Shown here in pieces: positions 6,558 to 14,490 of a DNA stretch of 15,441 nt. The notes beneath the pieces were generated by a model, which saw only the letters and a program-made list of their open reading frames with translations, did not search any database and was not told where the DNA came from. Position 1 is the stretch's first letter; every line of letters starts with the position of its first letter. The position numbers and the translations under genes were made by a program. This DNA is from Actinomycetota bacterium. Lineage in GTDB: Bacteria; Actinomycetota; Actinomycetes; Streptosporangiales; Streptosporangiaceae. The DNA lies in the NCBI GenBank assembly GCA_003161205.1, contig PMOU01000270.1, positions 1 through 15,441 on the forward strand, written 5' to 3'.

Positions 6558-7106
6558 GCATCCCCGTTCTCTATGACGCCTGCGTCCTGTACGGCAACGA
6601 GGTCCGCGACCCTGCTGATGCGCATCGCGATCTCCGGAATGGTCAGAGCGCACTGGACCGATGAGATCCTAGACGAGGCATTCGCCAATCTCATCGGGAA
6701 CCGGCCGGACCTGTCGCCGGAGCGCCTAGCAGTGACCAGGGAACGGATGAACGCCGCAGTACCGGGGGCACTCGTCGGTGGCTACGAGACCCTTGTGGAG
6801 GCACTGAAACTCCCTGACCCCGACGATCGCCACGTGCTGGCGGCGGCAATTACCGCCGGGGCGGTGGTCATAGTGACCAGCAACCTGAACGACTTCCCTG
6901 CCGAGACCCTCCAGCCGTTCGGAATCGAGGCGAAGACCCCAGATGACTTCGTGCTCGACCAGATCAGCCTCGATGAGGGCAGCGTTCGTGACTGCGTGCA
7001 CCAGATCGCTCGCGGTCGTACGCGACCACCGAAGACATATGAAGCGGTCCTCAACGCTCTCGAGCGGGCCGGCCTAGTCGGTTCCGCAACGGCATTGCGG
7101 GACTGA
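6554..7106 (+). pseudogene. PIN-domain toxin, frameshifted near codon 20
   Basis: ATG at 6554, overlapping the antitoxin stop, begins MSIPVLYDACVLYGNEVRD, the expected PIN start with the first metal-binding Asp at residue 8. After GAC at 6608-6610 the frame reads on into a stop within 17 codons. Skipping one C of the CCC at 6610-6612 restores LLMRIAISGMVRAHWTDEILDE and the rest to TGA at 7104-7106. The repaired product would be 183 residues. Other acidic PIN residues are kept: WTDEILDE, LPDPDDRHVLAAA and NLNDFP. PIN proteins are metal-dependent RNases. The frame beginning at ATG 6573 would replace the catalytic Asp by an unrelated leader and is not a credible toxin. It is either a true null mutation, an error in the CCC run, or less likely programmed slippage. 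The rest of the gene is undecayed, so the break is recent if real. Confidence 0.8.
7081..7103 (+). terminator. Hairpin over the toxin stop, possible terminator
   Basis: Nine-bp stem (7081-7089 with 7095-7103, one G-U pair), five-base loop, ending at the first base before the stop TGA. It is the last structure of the toxin-antitoxin operon. No T run follows, so terminator function is uncertain. Confidence 0.35.
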
Positions 7107-7304
7107 TCCGATGCGTCCCCTCGCGTGCCAGGCCGTCACAGCGCGGACAAGTGGCAGCACGGTATCCGCGTCCGCGGCGCTCGACGACCGCGCCGAACCA
7201 GACGATCTGCGCGAGAGCATGCCAGCTACCCGCAGAACAGTTAGCCATCCGTAATCGGCGATACGAACACGTCGCACGCGTCTCGACGGTCACGTTCCGT
7301 GATG

Positions 7305-7691
7305 CTAGCCTGCCGGGCGTAAAGGAAGCTGTGCGATGCGCTCGCCGAGTGCCAGTCGGTGGCCGCCGGGCATCTCGACCACGAAGTCCCGCAGGCCCCA
7401 TGGATGGTCGGTGAGTCCGGTGACGCTCCGCGCGCCGCGGGCCGCGCACAGCTCATGCAGGTCATCGACGCCGGTAACGTCGATGTAGGCAGCGGCGCTG
7501 GTGTTGACGCCGGGAGTCGCAGACCGCACCAGCGCCAGTCCCACCGCGTCGCGCCGCAGTAGCACCAGGCCCATCTCGGGCTCATCTACCTCGACCTCGA
7601 ACCCGAGGACCTCACGCAGGAATGCGGCGGCGGGCGCAAGATCGCCAACCTCCAGATTGGGCCGGCAGCTCAAGAATTCGGTCACCGTCAT
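7305..7691 (-). CDS. VOC (glyoxalase/bleomycin resistance) fold protein
   Basis: The 128-residue protein has the beta-alpha-beta-beta-beta pattern of the vicinal oxygen chelate superfamily, in two halves. The first runs through RPNLEVGDLAPAAAFLREVLGFEVEV to LVLLRRDAVGLALV. The second runs from AAAYIDVTGVDDLHELCAARGA to RDFVVEMPGGHRLALGE, the usual 'DPxGN' end being MPGGH here. Members are dioxygenases, isomerases or antibiotic-binding proteins. With no other clue the role is open. The expected metal ligands are not clearly all present, so a binding-only function is possible. It is a single gene with no partner. Confidence 0.82.
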   Translation of the reverse strand: MTVTEFLSCRPNLEVGDLAPAAAFLREVLGFEVEVDEPEMGLVLLRRDAVGLALVRSATPGVNTSAAAYIDVTGVDDLHELCAARGARSVTGLTDHPWGLRDFVVEMPGGHRLALGERIAQLPLRPAG

Positions 7692-7793
7692 ACGCTATAG
7701 CCGCCCGGATCGCCCCACCAGCGCGCATCGCCGGCAGTCAGGCCTCCTCCGCCGTGGTCGCGGGATTTCACTCGCGGCGAACGCCGACTGCTC

Positions 7794-7820
7794 GCGTGGA
7801 CGTCCGTCGGCCGTCCACGT
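7794..7820 (-). terminator. Possible hairpin terminator behind the monooxygenase gene
   Basis: GTGGACG/CGTCCAC extended by a C-G and a G-U pair (7794-7802 with 7812-7820), nine-base loop. It lies about 100 bases after the monooxygenase stop and before the VOC gene on the same strand. There is no T run, so support is weak. The rest of 7692-7919 shows nothing recognisable. Confidence 0.28.
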
Positions 7821-7919
7821 CCGTCACCGTAGCGGCGGAACACCAGCTAAGCGCCCGGGGAAGGGGATCTTTGTATCTAGGTGACCCGGCCGGCGTTTGC
7901 TCCGCGGGGCAGCGGGACC

Positions 7920-8939
7920 TTAAGCGGCGCGGCGCCAGGCTTCGGCCAGGGCCACGTAGCTGTCCCGGCGGCGGGCCCGGTCCAGGCTCGGGGTGACCAC
8001 GATGATCTCGTCGGCCTCGGCGAGCTGCTTCATCTCCAAGAGCCGCTCGGCGACGGCCTTGGGTTCCCCGGTCACCATCCGGGAATCGTCCTGCTGGCTG
8101 GCGCGGAACTCCCGCGAGCGGGCGAAGTCGCGTATCGCCTCGGGCCGCAGCGGCTCGCGTATCCCGCGGCGGATGTTCGCGATGGTCAGCGTCCACGCGG
8201 CCTCGAAGTCGGTGATCGCCTCGTCGTCGTGGCTGGCAAAGGCCAGCACCGACATCGCCGAGTAGGGTGATCCGCCCTCCGTGCGCGGCTCGAACTCGCG
8301 GCGGTACTGCCGCAGCGCCTCGAACGCCAGGTCCGGAGACATGTGATGAGCGAAGACGGCGCTCATCCCGTTGACCGCGGCGAAACGGGGTCCGTAGGGA
8401 CTCGAGCCGAGCACGAACAGCTCGGGCTGCTCTCCGACGAGCGGCGCGGCCACCAGCTGCGCGTAGGGATGCCCGGCCGGGAACCCGTCGCCGAGAAACG
8501 CCAGCAGTTCCCCGACCTGCGCCGGGAACTCCGCGGCCGGGTCCGTGACGGCACCGCGCCGCAGGGCGTGCGCGGTCAGCGGGTCGGTGCCAGGCGCCCG
8601 GCCCAGCGCCAGGTCGATGCGGCCCGGATACATCGCCAGCAAGGTGCGGAACATCTCCGCGACCTTCAGCGGCGCATGGTTCGGCAGCATGATTCCCGCC
8701 GCGCCGACCCGGATCCGCGAGGTCAGCGCGCCGACGTGCGCGGTCAGCAGCTCCGGGGCGCTGCACGCCAGGCTGGTCATGTTGTGGTGCTCGGACACCC
8801 AGTACCGCCGGTAGCCGGCCGCCTCGACGGCCTGGGCGATGCCCACGGCGCCGGCGATGGATGCGGCGGCAGTTTCACCATGCTCGATCCCGACGAAATC
8901 AAGCACGCCCAGCGCAAGCGAATCATCGACGATGTCCAT
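7920..8939 (-). CDS. LLM-class (bacterial luciferase-like) flavin-dependent monooxygenase
   Basis: The 339-residue protein is of the bacterial luciferase superfamily, close to the MsnO8-type group by its start LGVLDFVGIEHG and the motif RYWVSEHHNM (45-54), which marks the flavin-binding TIM barrel. Further family segments are GAAGIMLPNHAPLKVAEMFR, YPGRIDLALGRAPG, the flavin phosphate region LFVLGSSPYG and the C-terminal SRMVTGEPKAVAERL. It should use FMNH2 or F420H2 with O2 or an oxidised substrate; the substrate is unknown. The start is uncertain: ATG at 8937-8939, or GTG at 8946-8948 three codons earlier, neither with a good ribosome site. It follows the crotonase gene by about 40-50 bases on the same strand and is probably co-transcribed with it. 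Confidence 0.9.
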   Translation of the reverse strand: MDIVDDSLALGVLDFVGIEHGETAAASIAGAVGIAQAVEAAGYRRYWVSEHHNMTSLACSAPELLTAHVGALTSRIRVGAAGIMLPNHAPLKVAEMFRTLLAMYPGRIDLALGRAPGTDPLTAHALRRGAVTDPAAEFPAQVGELLAFLGDGFPAGHPYAQLVAAPLVGEQPELFVLGSSPYGPRFAAVNGMSAVFAHHMSPDLAFEALRQYRREFEPRTEGGSPYSAMSVLAFASHDDEAITDFEAAWTLTIANIRRGIREPLRPEAIRDFARSREFRASQQDDSRMVTGEPKAVAERLLEMKQLAEADEIIVVTPSLDRARRRDSYVALAEAWRRAA

Positions 8940-8986
8940 TACCAGCACAATGCCGCGCTACCCGGCCGCATTCCCGTGGCCCGCGG

Positions 8987-9811
8987 CTAGGGAGCTCCGT
9001 CCGGGCTCCCGTGGAACCTGGGTGCGCGCCGCTCGATGACGGCGGCGAGGCCCTCCCGCGCATCCTCGGTGCCGGACAGCTCGGCCACGGTGCGCGCCTC
9101 CTCGGGCAGCTGGGCCTCGACCCGGGCGCCCAGCCCCGACCACACCAGCCGTTTGGCCGCGCCCAGCGCCCTGGTCGCGCCGCAGGCCAGGGACCGGGCC
9201 AGCTCCAGTGACTGCCCGGCCAGGACGTCATCGGGCACGACGCGGGTGACCAGGCCGATCTGGAGCGCCTCGGCCGCCGTGAGCACCGGGTTGGTCAAGA
9301 TGATCTCCATGGCCTTGCGCAGCCCGACCAGGTGCGGGAGCGTCACCGACACGCCCGCGTCCGGCGCCATGCCGACCCTGGTCGCTCCGGCCAGGAACTT
9401 CGCCGACTCGCCCGCGATGACAATGTCGCTGGCGCAGACCAGCCCGAACCCGCCGCCGCCCGCGGCGTAACCGTGCACGGAGGCGATCACCGGGACCTGC
9501 AGTGACAGCAGTCCCTGGACGCAGGTCTGCAGCCAGGCCGTGGCCTCGCGCAGGTAGTCGGGCAGCGCGGCGCCCTTGCTGGCGAACGTCTTGACGTCCC
9601 CGCCCGCGCAGAAGTTCGGGCCCTCGCCGGTCAGCAGCAGGACCCGCAGCCGGGGCTCGCCGTGCGCGGCCATCACAGCGTCGTAAAGCGCGCGCAGGAA
9701 CGGCACGTTCATGCCGTTGGAGGCTTCGGGCCGGTTCAGCCGCAGGCGGCCGACTCCGTCCTCATCCAGGTCAAGCAGCGCCAGGCCGTCGCTGATGAGT
9801 TTCTCGGTCAC
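8987..9811 (-). CDS. Enoyl-CoA hydratase/isomerase (crotonase) family, PaaG-like active site
   Basis: The 274-residue protein starts at GTG 9809-9811 behind GGAG at 9817-9820, 5 bases away. The frame stays open upstream but that part is antisense to the SDR gene. Crotonase features are LNRPEASNGM (25-34), the oxyanion-hole loop NFCAGGDVKTF (66-76) and VHGYAAGGG (112-120). At the positions of the two catalytic glutamates of classical hydratase (E144 and E164 in rat) the protein has Gly123 (beside Phe122) and Ala143. It keeps Asp151 in GMAPDAG, matching the catalytic Asp of PaaG-type isomerases. An isomerase or related reaction on a CoA thioester is therefore more likely than hydration. It is divergent from the SDR gene and upstream of the monooxygenase. 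Confidence 0.9.
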   Translation of the reverse strand: MTEKLISDGLALLDLDEDGVGRLRLNRPEASNGMNVPFLRALYDAVMAAHGEPRLRVLLLTGEGPNFCAGGDVKTFASKGAALPDYLREATAWLQTCVQGLLSLQVPVIASVHGYAAGGGGFGLVCASDIVIAGESAKFLAGATRVGMAPDAGVSVTLPHLVGLRKAMEIILTNPVLTAAEALQIGLVTRVVPDDVLAGQSLELARSLACGATRALGAAKRLVWSGLGARVEAQLPEEARTVAELSGTEDAREGLAAVIERRAPRFHGSPDGAP

Positions 9812-9932
9812 GATGACTCCCCTAGTGGCCGGATGCCTTCCAGTCCCCGGGCCAGGGCCACCGGCGCTGAGGTCACCGGCACCCTCCTGGTTTTTAAGAC
9901 ACATTAGAGTATTGCCCGAGGGAGCTGATCGG
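9812..9932. promoter_or_regulatory. Divergent promoter region of crotonase and SDR genes
   Basis: A 121-base gap between two genes reading away from each other. It contains a 25-base A/T-rich block (about 9890-9914) in otherwise G/C-rich DNA, the only likely place for promoter elements. TAGAGT (9905-9910) could be a -10 for the SDR gene. No convincing -35 or operator palindrome was found. The SDR ribosome site GAGGGAG is at 9918-9924. Confidence 0.45.
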
Positions 9933-10730
9933 ATGGACCTGGGGCACCGGGACGCACGCGTGATCGTCACCGGCGGCGGCGCGAACATCGGCCGGGGCAT
10001 CGCTCTCGGCTTCGCGGCCGAGGGCGCACGCGTGCTTGTCGCCGACATCGACGGCCCGCAGGCCGAGGCGACCGCGGCGGCGGCGCTGCGGGCGGGGGCC
10101 AGCGACGCGCGGTTCGCTGCCGCTGACCTCACCGAGCCCGACGCGGCGGCCGCCGTCGCCGGGCAGGCGGTCAGCGCCTGGGGCGGGGTCGACGTGCTGG
10201 TCAACAACGTCGGCTGGAGCGAGCCGGGTTTTTTTACCGACCAGACGGAACGGGGCTTGTGGCAGCGCACGATCGAGGTGAACCTGTACACGGCGTTCGC
10301 CTGTACCCAGGCAGTGCTCGGGCCGATGCGCGAGGCCGGCGGCGGCGCGGTGGTGTTCATCTCGAGCGACTCCGCCTTCGGGGCGATCCGGCAGGGCATC
10401 TACGGCAGCACCAAGGCCGGGCTGATCTCCCTGGCCCGCACCGTGGCCAGGGAGAACGGGCGGTACGGCATCCGGTCCAACGTCGTGGCACCGGGCCTGG
10501 TCATCCCGCAGGACGAGGCGCAGGCCGGGCCGCACAGCGTCTGGGCGGACGGCCCGGACGCGATCTTCACTCCCGAGCAGGCCGGCTACGTGCTCCGGCA
10601 GCAGCCGCTGCGCCGGATGACCACGGCCGCCGACATCGCCAGCGCCGTGCTGTGGATCTCCTCGCCGCTGGCGGCGCGGCAGGTCACCGGCCAGGTGGTC
10701 GCGGTCGGCGGCGGCTCGGCGATGCCCTGA
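9933..10730 (+). CDS. SDR-family oxidoreductase (3-hydroxyacyl-CoA dehydrogenase-like)
   Basis: The protein has 265 residues, with TGGGANIG at 13-20, Asp38 after the second strand (VADID), which favours NAD, NNVG at 91-94, Asn117, Ser at 144-145 and Tyr157/Lys161 (YGSTK). All classical catalytic residues are present. The end VTGQVVAVGGGSAMP is typical of FabG- and hydroxyacyl-CoA-dehydrogenase-like SDRs. GAGGGAG (9918-9924) stands 8 bases before the ATG, so longer readings of this frame are not needed. Between a crotonase and a CoA ligase/thiolase operon, oxidation of a hydroxyacyl-CoA is a reasonable role, by inference only. It is convergent with the broken CoA ligase, with 15 bases between stops. 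Confidence 0.92.
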   Translation: MDLGHRDARVIVTGGGANIGRGIALGFAAEGARVLVADIDGPQAEATAAAALRAGASDARFAAADLTEPDAAAAVAGQAVSAWGGVDVLVNNVGWSEPGFFTDQTERGLWQRTIEVNLYTAFACTQAVLGPMREAGGGAVVFISSDSAFGAIRQGIYGSTKAGLISLARTVARENGRYGIRSNVVAPGLVIPQDEAQAGPHSVWADGPDAIFTPEQAGYVLRQQPLRRMTTAADIASAVLWISSPLAARQVTGQVVAVGGGSAMP

Positions 10731-10736
10731 ACTCCG

Positions 10737-10781
10737 GAGCTGCGCTTAGCCCTGGAGCTGCGCCTGGTCCTGAAGCTGCGC
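10737..10781. repeat. 18-bp imperfect tandem repeat at the end of the broken ligase gene
   Basis: GAGCTGCGC recurs at 10737, 10755 and (as AAGCTGCGC) 10773, an exact 18-base period. The first unit lies over the stop and beyond; the next two code the Gln-rich tail QLQDQAQLQG. This is probably slippage at a gene end. Confidence 0.5.
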
Positions 10782-11703
10782 CGCGGCGCGCTGGGCCAGG
10801 CGGAATTTCTGCACCTTGCCGGTCGGGGTGGTCGGCAGCTCGTCGGGTGACAGGAACAGGACGTGCTTGGGCACCTTGAACCGCGCCAGCTTCTCCTTGC
10901 ACAAGGAGAGCAGCTCGTCGGCGTCCACGACCGCGCCCGGCTCGGGCACGATCCAGGCGCAGCCGACGTCGCCCCAGCGGGCGTCGGCCACCCCGACCAC
11001 GAAGGCCTGGCTGACCCCGGGATGGCGGGTCAGCAGGTCCTCGATCTCCTTCGGCATCACCAGCTCGCCGCCGCTCTTGTACAGCTCCTTGCTGCGTCCG
11101 GTCACCCGGAGGTACCCGTCGGGCTGCACGATGCCGAGGTCGCCGGAGTACACCCAGCCCTCGCGCAGGGCCTGCGCCGTCTCCTGGGGGGCCCGGACCG
11201 CCGGTGTCCAGGAGCACGACGCGGCGCAGGTCGGGCAGCTCTTCGGCCGGCCCGGACCCGCTCGCCGCCCAGCCAGGCGCTATCGCGTCCAGCATCTGCA
11301 GGTAATCGAGGCCGCTGAAGCTGGTCATGGCGACCAGGACATTGCACGCGGACTGACGCAGCACGTAGCCGAGCTCGCCCTGGCGGTACAGGTAGTTGAA
11401 CGGGATCGCGACCGCGCCGGCCCGGGCGATCGCGAACTTCACCGGCACGAACTCCAGGTAGTTGGCCATCAGCATGCCGACCCGGTCGCCGGGCCGGACT
11501 CCCAGGGCGGCCAGTCCGTCGGCTAGCTCGCTGGCCCAGGCATCGGCCTCGGCGTAGCTGAGGGTCCGGTCGTCGGTGATGACGAACGGACGGTCGCCGT
11601 ACTCGGCCGCGGACCGGTGCAGGAACTCGCTCAGCGTGGCCGGCGCCCAGACCGGGAAGCGGGCCCGCAGCGCTGCCCGCCTGGTGTCAATATCGTCGCT
11701 CAT
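10746..11703 (-). pseudogene. AMP-dependent acyl-CoA synthetase, internally deleted and out of frame
   Basis: ATG at 11701-11703, behind AGGAG, opens a normal N-terminus (TLSEFLHRSAAEYGDRPF, LRPGDRVG-like VRPGDRVGMLMANYLEF, GAVAIPFNYLYRQGELGYVL) to about residue 169 (VVLLDTGG). The family's C-terminal domain resumes in another frame from about 11195: APQETAQALREGWVYSGDLG, VTGRSKELYKSGGELVMPKEIE, and the catalytic-lysine end PTTPTGKVQKFRL, stop at 10746. About 318 codons remain where the family has 500-560. The missing middle holds the ATP-binding YTSGTTGxPKG loop and the substrate pocket, so it cannot adenylate. Right after the junction the old frame runs on as low-quality Arg/Gly/Pro-rich sequence. 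An intact paralogue lies immediately upstream. An assembly join is the alternative to a natural deletion. Confidence 0.85.
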
Positions 11704-11718
11704 GCTCGAGTCTCCTGT

Positions 11719-13278
11719 TCATGCTGGAGCCTGAAGTTTCGCGTATTCCTCGCGGAGGCGGCTCTTGAGGATCTTGCCCGCGGCCGAGGTGGGCAGGGCG
11801 TCCCGGAAGTCGATGCTCCGCGGGCACTTGTAGGACGCCAGCCGGACCCGGCAGTGCTCGATCAGGGTCTCGGCCGGCTCCGCCGCGCCGGGCCTGAGCA
11901 CCACGACCGCGTGCACCTGCTCTCCCCAGGTGGCATGCGGCACGCCGATGACCGCACACATGGCCACGGCGGGATGACTGGCCAGCGCCGCCTCCACCTC
12001 GGTGGAGTAGACGTTCTCGGCCCCGGTGATGATCATGTCCTTGATCCGGTCGACGAGGTAGACGAACCCGTCGGAGTCCAGGTAGGCACCGTCACCGCTG
12101 TACAGCCAGCCGTCCCGGATGGTGGCGGCGGTCAGCTCGGGCTGACCGTAGTAGCCGAGCATGACGCTCGGGCTTCGCACGGTCAGCTCGCCGACCGTCC
12201 CGGCCGGCACCTCCTGGCCCGCGGGGTCGCGGATCGCGACCTCGGCCAGCGGCAGCGCCCGCCCGATGGAGCTGATCTTGCCCAGGCGCTGGCCCTCCGG
12301 GGTGTAGTACTCCGGCGGCAGCATGATAGTCAGCGCCGTCTCGGTCATCCCGTAGCCCTGCACGAAGCCCATCCCGGGCAGCGCCCGCATGGCGGCCCGC
12401 AGCAGCGGCTCGGTCATCGGCGCGGCCCCGTAGAAGATCCGCCGCAGCGAGCTCAGGTCGTGGGCGGGCAAGCCCGGATCGGCCAGGACCAGCTGGAGCA
12501 TGGTGGGGACGAGCATCACGTCGGTCACGCGGTGCTCGGCGATCGCGGCCAGCACGGCCGGCGGGCTGAAGGCCGGGATGATCACGTGCGGGCCGCGGCC
12601 GCCGAGGAAGTGACCGGCCATGACCTGCACGCCGGCGATATGGAACAGCGGCGGGGCGTGCAGGTAGACCTCGCCGGTGCCGCATCCCGCGGCCAGCATG
12701 CTCACGGTGGCGGCGGCCAGGTTCGCGTGGCTGAGCATCACGCCCTTGGGGAATCCGGTGGTGCCGCCGGTGTACAAGACGAACGCCAGGTCGTCCCCGG
12801 CGCGGCCCGCGTCCGGCACCTCCGGTCCTGACTCGATAAGTTCCTCAAAGGCCAGCATCCCGGCGGGCGGCGGGCCGTCGCCCAGGTGGACGACCGTGCG
12901 CAGGCCGGGGACGTCCTGGCGCAGCGCCCCGGCGACGGGCAGGCAGGCGTCGTCGATCAGCAGCGCGCTGGCGCGGCAGTCATTGAGAGCGTGGGTCATC
13001 TCGCCCGGCGTCCAGCGGACGTTCAGCGGGGCGGCGACCGCCCCGGCCCAGAAGCAGCCGAAGAAGGACTCGACGAAGCGGTCGGAATTCAGCGCGACGA
13101 TGGCGACCCGGTCCCCCGGCCGCACGCCCGCCGCGAGCAGGCCGCCGGCCAGCCGCGCGACCCGGTCGCGGAACTCGGCGTTGCTGGTCCGGCGCTCACC
13201 GTAGATCAGGCAGGGCTGGTCGGGCCGCGACCGCGCCGCGCTGTGCACGACCTGGGTGAGGTAGGGATACGTCGGCAT
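11719..13278 (-). CDS. Class I acyl-CoA synthetase (AMP-dependent ligase)
   Basis: The protein has 519 residues, full length for the FadD-like ANL superfamily. The enzyme activates a carboxylic acid through an acyl-AMP to its CoA thioester. Motifs in order: YTGGTTGFPKG (169-179, ATP phosphate loop), the VPTM and YGAAPM segments (258-288), QGYGMTET (307-314), WLYSGD (391-396), DRIKDMIITGAENVYSTEVE (410-429, hinge and C-terminal domain) and the catalytic Lys502 in AAGKILK. All core residues are present, so it should be active; the acid it uses cannot be told. Its ATG is 21 bases after the thiolase stop and its own stop is 15 bases before the broken ligase, so it sits in the middle of an operon. 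Confidence 0.94.
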   Translation of the reverse strand: MPTYPYLTQVVHSAARSRPDQPCLIYGERRTSNAEFRDRVARLAGGLLAAGVRPGDRVAIVALNSDRFVESFFGCFWAGAVAAPLNVRWTPGEMTHALNDCRASALLIDDACLPVAGALRQDVPGLRTVVHLGDGPPPAGMLAFEELIESGPEVPDAGRAGDDLAFVLYTGGTTGFPKGVMLSHANLAAATVSMLAAGCGTGEVYLHAPPLFHIAGVQVMAGHFLGGRGPHVIIPAFSPPAVLAAIAEHRVTDVMLVPTMLQLVLADPGLPAHDLSSLRRIFYGAAPMTEPLLRAAMRALPGMGFVQGYGMTETALTIMLPPEYYTPEGQRLGKISSIGRALPLAEVAIRDPAGQEVPAGTVGELTVRSPSVMLGYYGQPELTAATIRDGWLYSGDGAYLDSDGFVYLVDRIKDMIITGAENVYSTEVEAALASHPAVAMCAVIGVPHATWGEQVHAVVVLRPGAAEPAETLIEHCRVRLASYKCPRSIDFRDALPTSAAGKILKSRLREEYAKLQAPA

Positions 13279-13299
13279 TTTCCCGGTAGATCCTTCCCC

Positions 13300-14481
13300 T
13301 CAGAGGCGCTCGATGATGGTCGCGTTGGCCATCCCGCCGGCCTCGCACATGGTCTGCAGCCCGTACCGTCCGCCGGTCTGCTCGAGGTGATGGAGCAGCG
13401 TGACCAGCAGCCGGGTGCCGGACGAGCCGAGCGCGTGGCCCAGCGCGATCGCGCCGCCGCGCGGGTTGAGCCGGGCCAGGTCCGCGCCGAACTCGGCCGC
13501 CCAGGCCAGCGGCACCGGCGCGAAGGCCTCGTTGACCTCATAGGCGTCGATGTCCTCCAGTGACAGGCCGCTGCGGGCCAGCACCTTGCGGGTGGCCGGG
13601 ATCGGCCCGGTCAGCATCATCAGCGGATCGTCGCCCACCACGGAGAACGCGTGGAACCTGGCCCGCGGCGCCAGCCCGAGCCTGCGCGCCGCCGCTTCGC
13701 TCATGATCAGGACGGCCGAGGCGCCGTCGGTCAGCGGTGAGGAATTCCCCGGGGTGATCTCCCAGCCGATCTCGGGGAACCGGGCCGCCATCTCCTCGGT
13801 ACGGAAGGAGGGCCGCAGCGCCGCGAGCGCGGCCGCGGTGGTCCCGGCGCGGACCGTCTCGTCGGCGCTGATGTCCCCGCCGGCGGCCGGCACCGGGACG
13901 ATCTCGCGGTCGAAGCCGCCCGCGGCCGCGGTCGCCGCGGCCCGGCGGTGCGACTCGGCGGAGTACGCGTCGAGTTCCTCGCGGTCCAGCTTCCACCGCG
14001 CCGCGATGAGCTCGGCCGAGATGCCCTGGTGGACCAGGCCCTCAGGGTACCGGGCGGCGTTGCGCTGGCCGAGGCTCGCCGGGCGGGAGCTGCCCAGGGG
14101 CACCGCGCTCATCGACTCGACCCCGGCCGCGATGACGACGTCGTAACCGCCCGCCATCACGCCCTGGGCCGCGAAGGCCGCCGCCTGCTGGCTGGACCCG
14201 CACTGCCGGTTGATGGTGGTGGCGGGGACGGCTTCGGGCAGGCCGGCCGCGAGTGAGGCGTTACGCGCGATGTTGCCCGACTGCTCCCCGACCTGCTGGG
14301 CGCAGCCGGCGATGACGTCCTCGACCAGGGCCGGGTCAAGCCCGGTACGGGTAATGAGGGCCTCGATCGCGGTGGCCAGCAGGTCGACGGGATGCACGCC
14401 GGACAGCGCGCCGCCCGCCTTGCCCCTGCCCGAGGGGGTGCGGACCGCGTCGACGATCACCGCGGTGATCAGCTCGGTCAT
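13300..14481 (-). CDS. Thiolase (acetyl-CoA C-acyltransferase)
   Basis: The 393-residue protein is a degradative-type thiolase. Nucleophile Cys94 lies in NRQCGSSQQA, His349 in GGAIALGHALGSSG and the second active-site Cys379 in MCEAGGMANATIIERL. The NEAFAPVPLAW segment (317-327) holds the His-side loop. The start DAVRTPSGRGKAGGALSGVHP is typical. It cleaves a 3-ketoacyl-CoA with CoA, releasing acetyl- or propionyl-CoA, the last step of a beta-oxidation round; the cluster of CoA ligases favours degradation over synthesis. GGAG at 14487-14490 lies 5 bases before the ATG, and the upstream ligase ends 9 bases before it, so the two are tightly coupled. Confidence 0.95.
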   Translation of the reverse strand: MTELITAVIVDAVRTPSGRGKAGGALSGVHPVDLLATAIEALITRTGLDPALVEDVIAGCAQQVGEQSGNIARNASLAAGLPEAVPATTINRQCGSSQQAAAFAAQGVMAGGYDVVIAAGVESMSAVPLGSSRPASLGQRNAARYPEGLVHQGISAELIAARWKLDREELDAYSAESHRRAAATAAAGGFDREIVPVPAAGGDISADETVRAGTTAAALAALRPSFRTEEMAARFPEIGWEITPGNSSPLTDGASAVLIMSEAAARRLGLAPRARFHAFSVVGDDPLMMLTGPIPATRKVLARSGLSLEDIDAYEVNEAFAPVPLAWAAEFGADLARLNPRGGAIALGHALGSSGTRLLVTLLHHLEQTGGRYGLQTMCEAGGMANATIIERL

Positions 14482-14490
14482 GGTTGCTCC

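Noticed and set aside
6573..7106. ATG 6573 as the start of the PIN protein
   Set aside because: It replaces the conserved YDACVLY start and the catalytic Asp with an unrelated sequence; the ATGA start at 6554 shows the true N-terminus in another frame.
9711..9932. Upstream extension of the SDR frame to 339 codons
   Set aside because: It is antisense to the crotonase N-terminus and low complexity. The SDR fold begins right after ATG 9933, which has GAGGGAG before it.
9812..10399. Upstream extension of the crotonase frame to 470 codons
   Set aside because: The added N-terminal part is antisense to the SDR gene, is Arg/Ser/Pro/Ala-rich with no domain, and the GTG at 9811 has a good ribosome site.
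11617..12831. 404-codon plus-strand open frame
   Set aside because: It lies antisense to two acyl-CoA synthetase genes. It is rich in Gly, Arg, His, Gln and Asp as expected of the complement of G/C-biased codons, with no motif.
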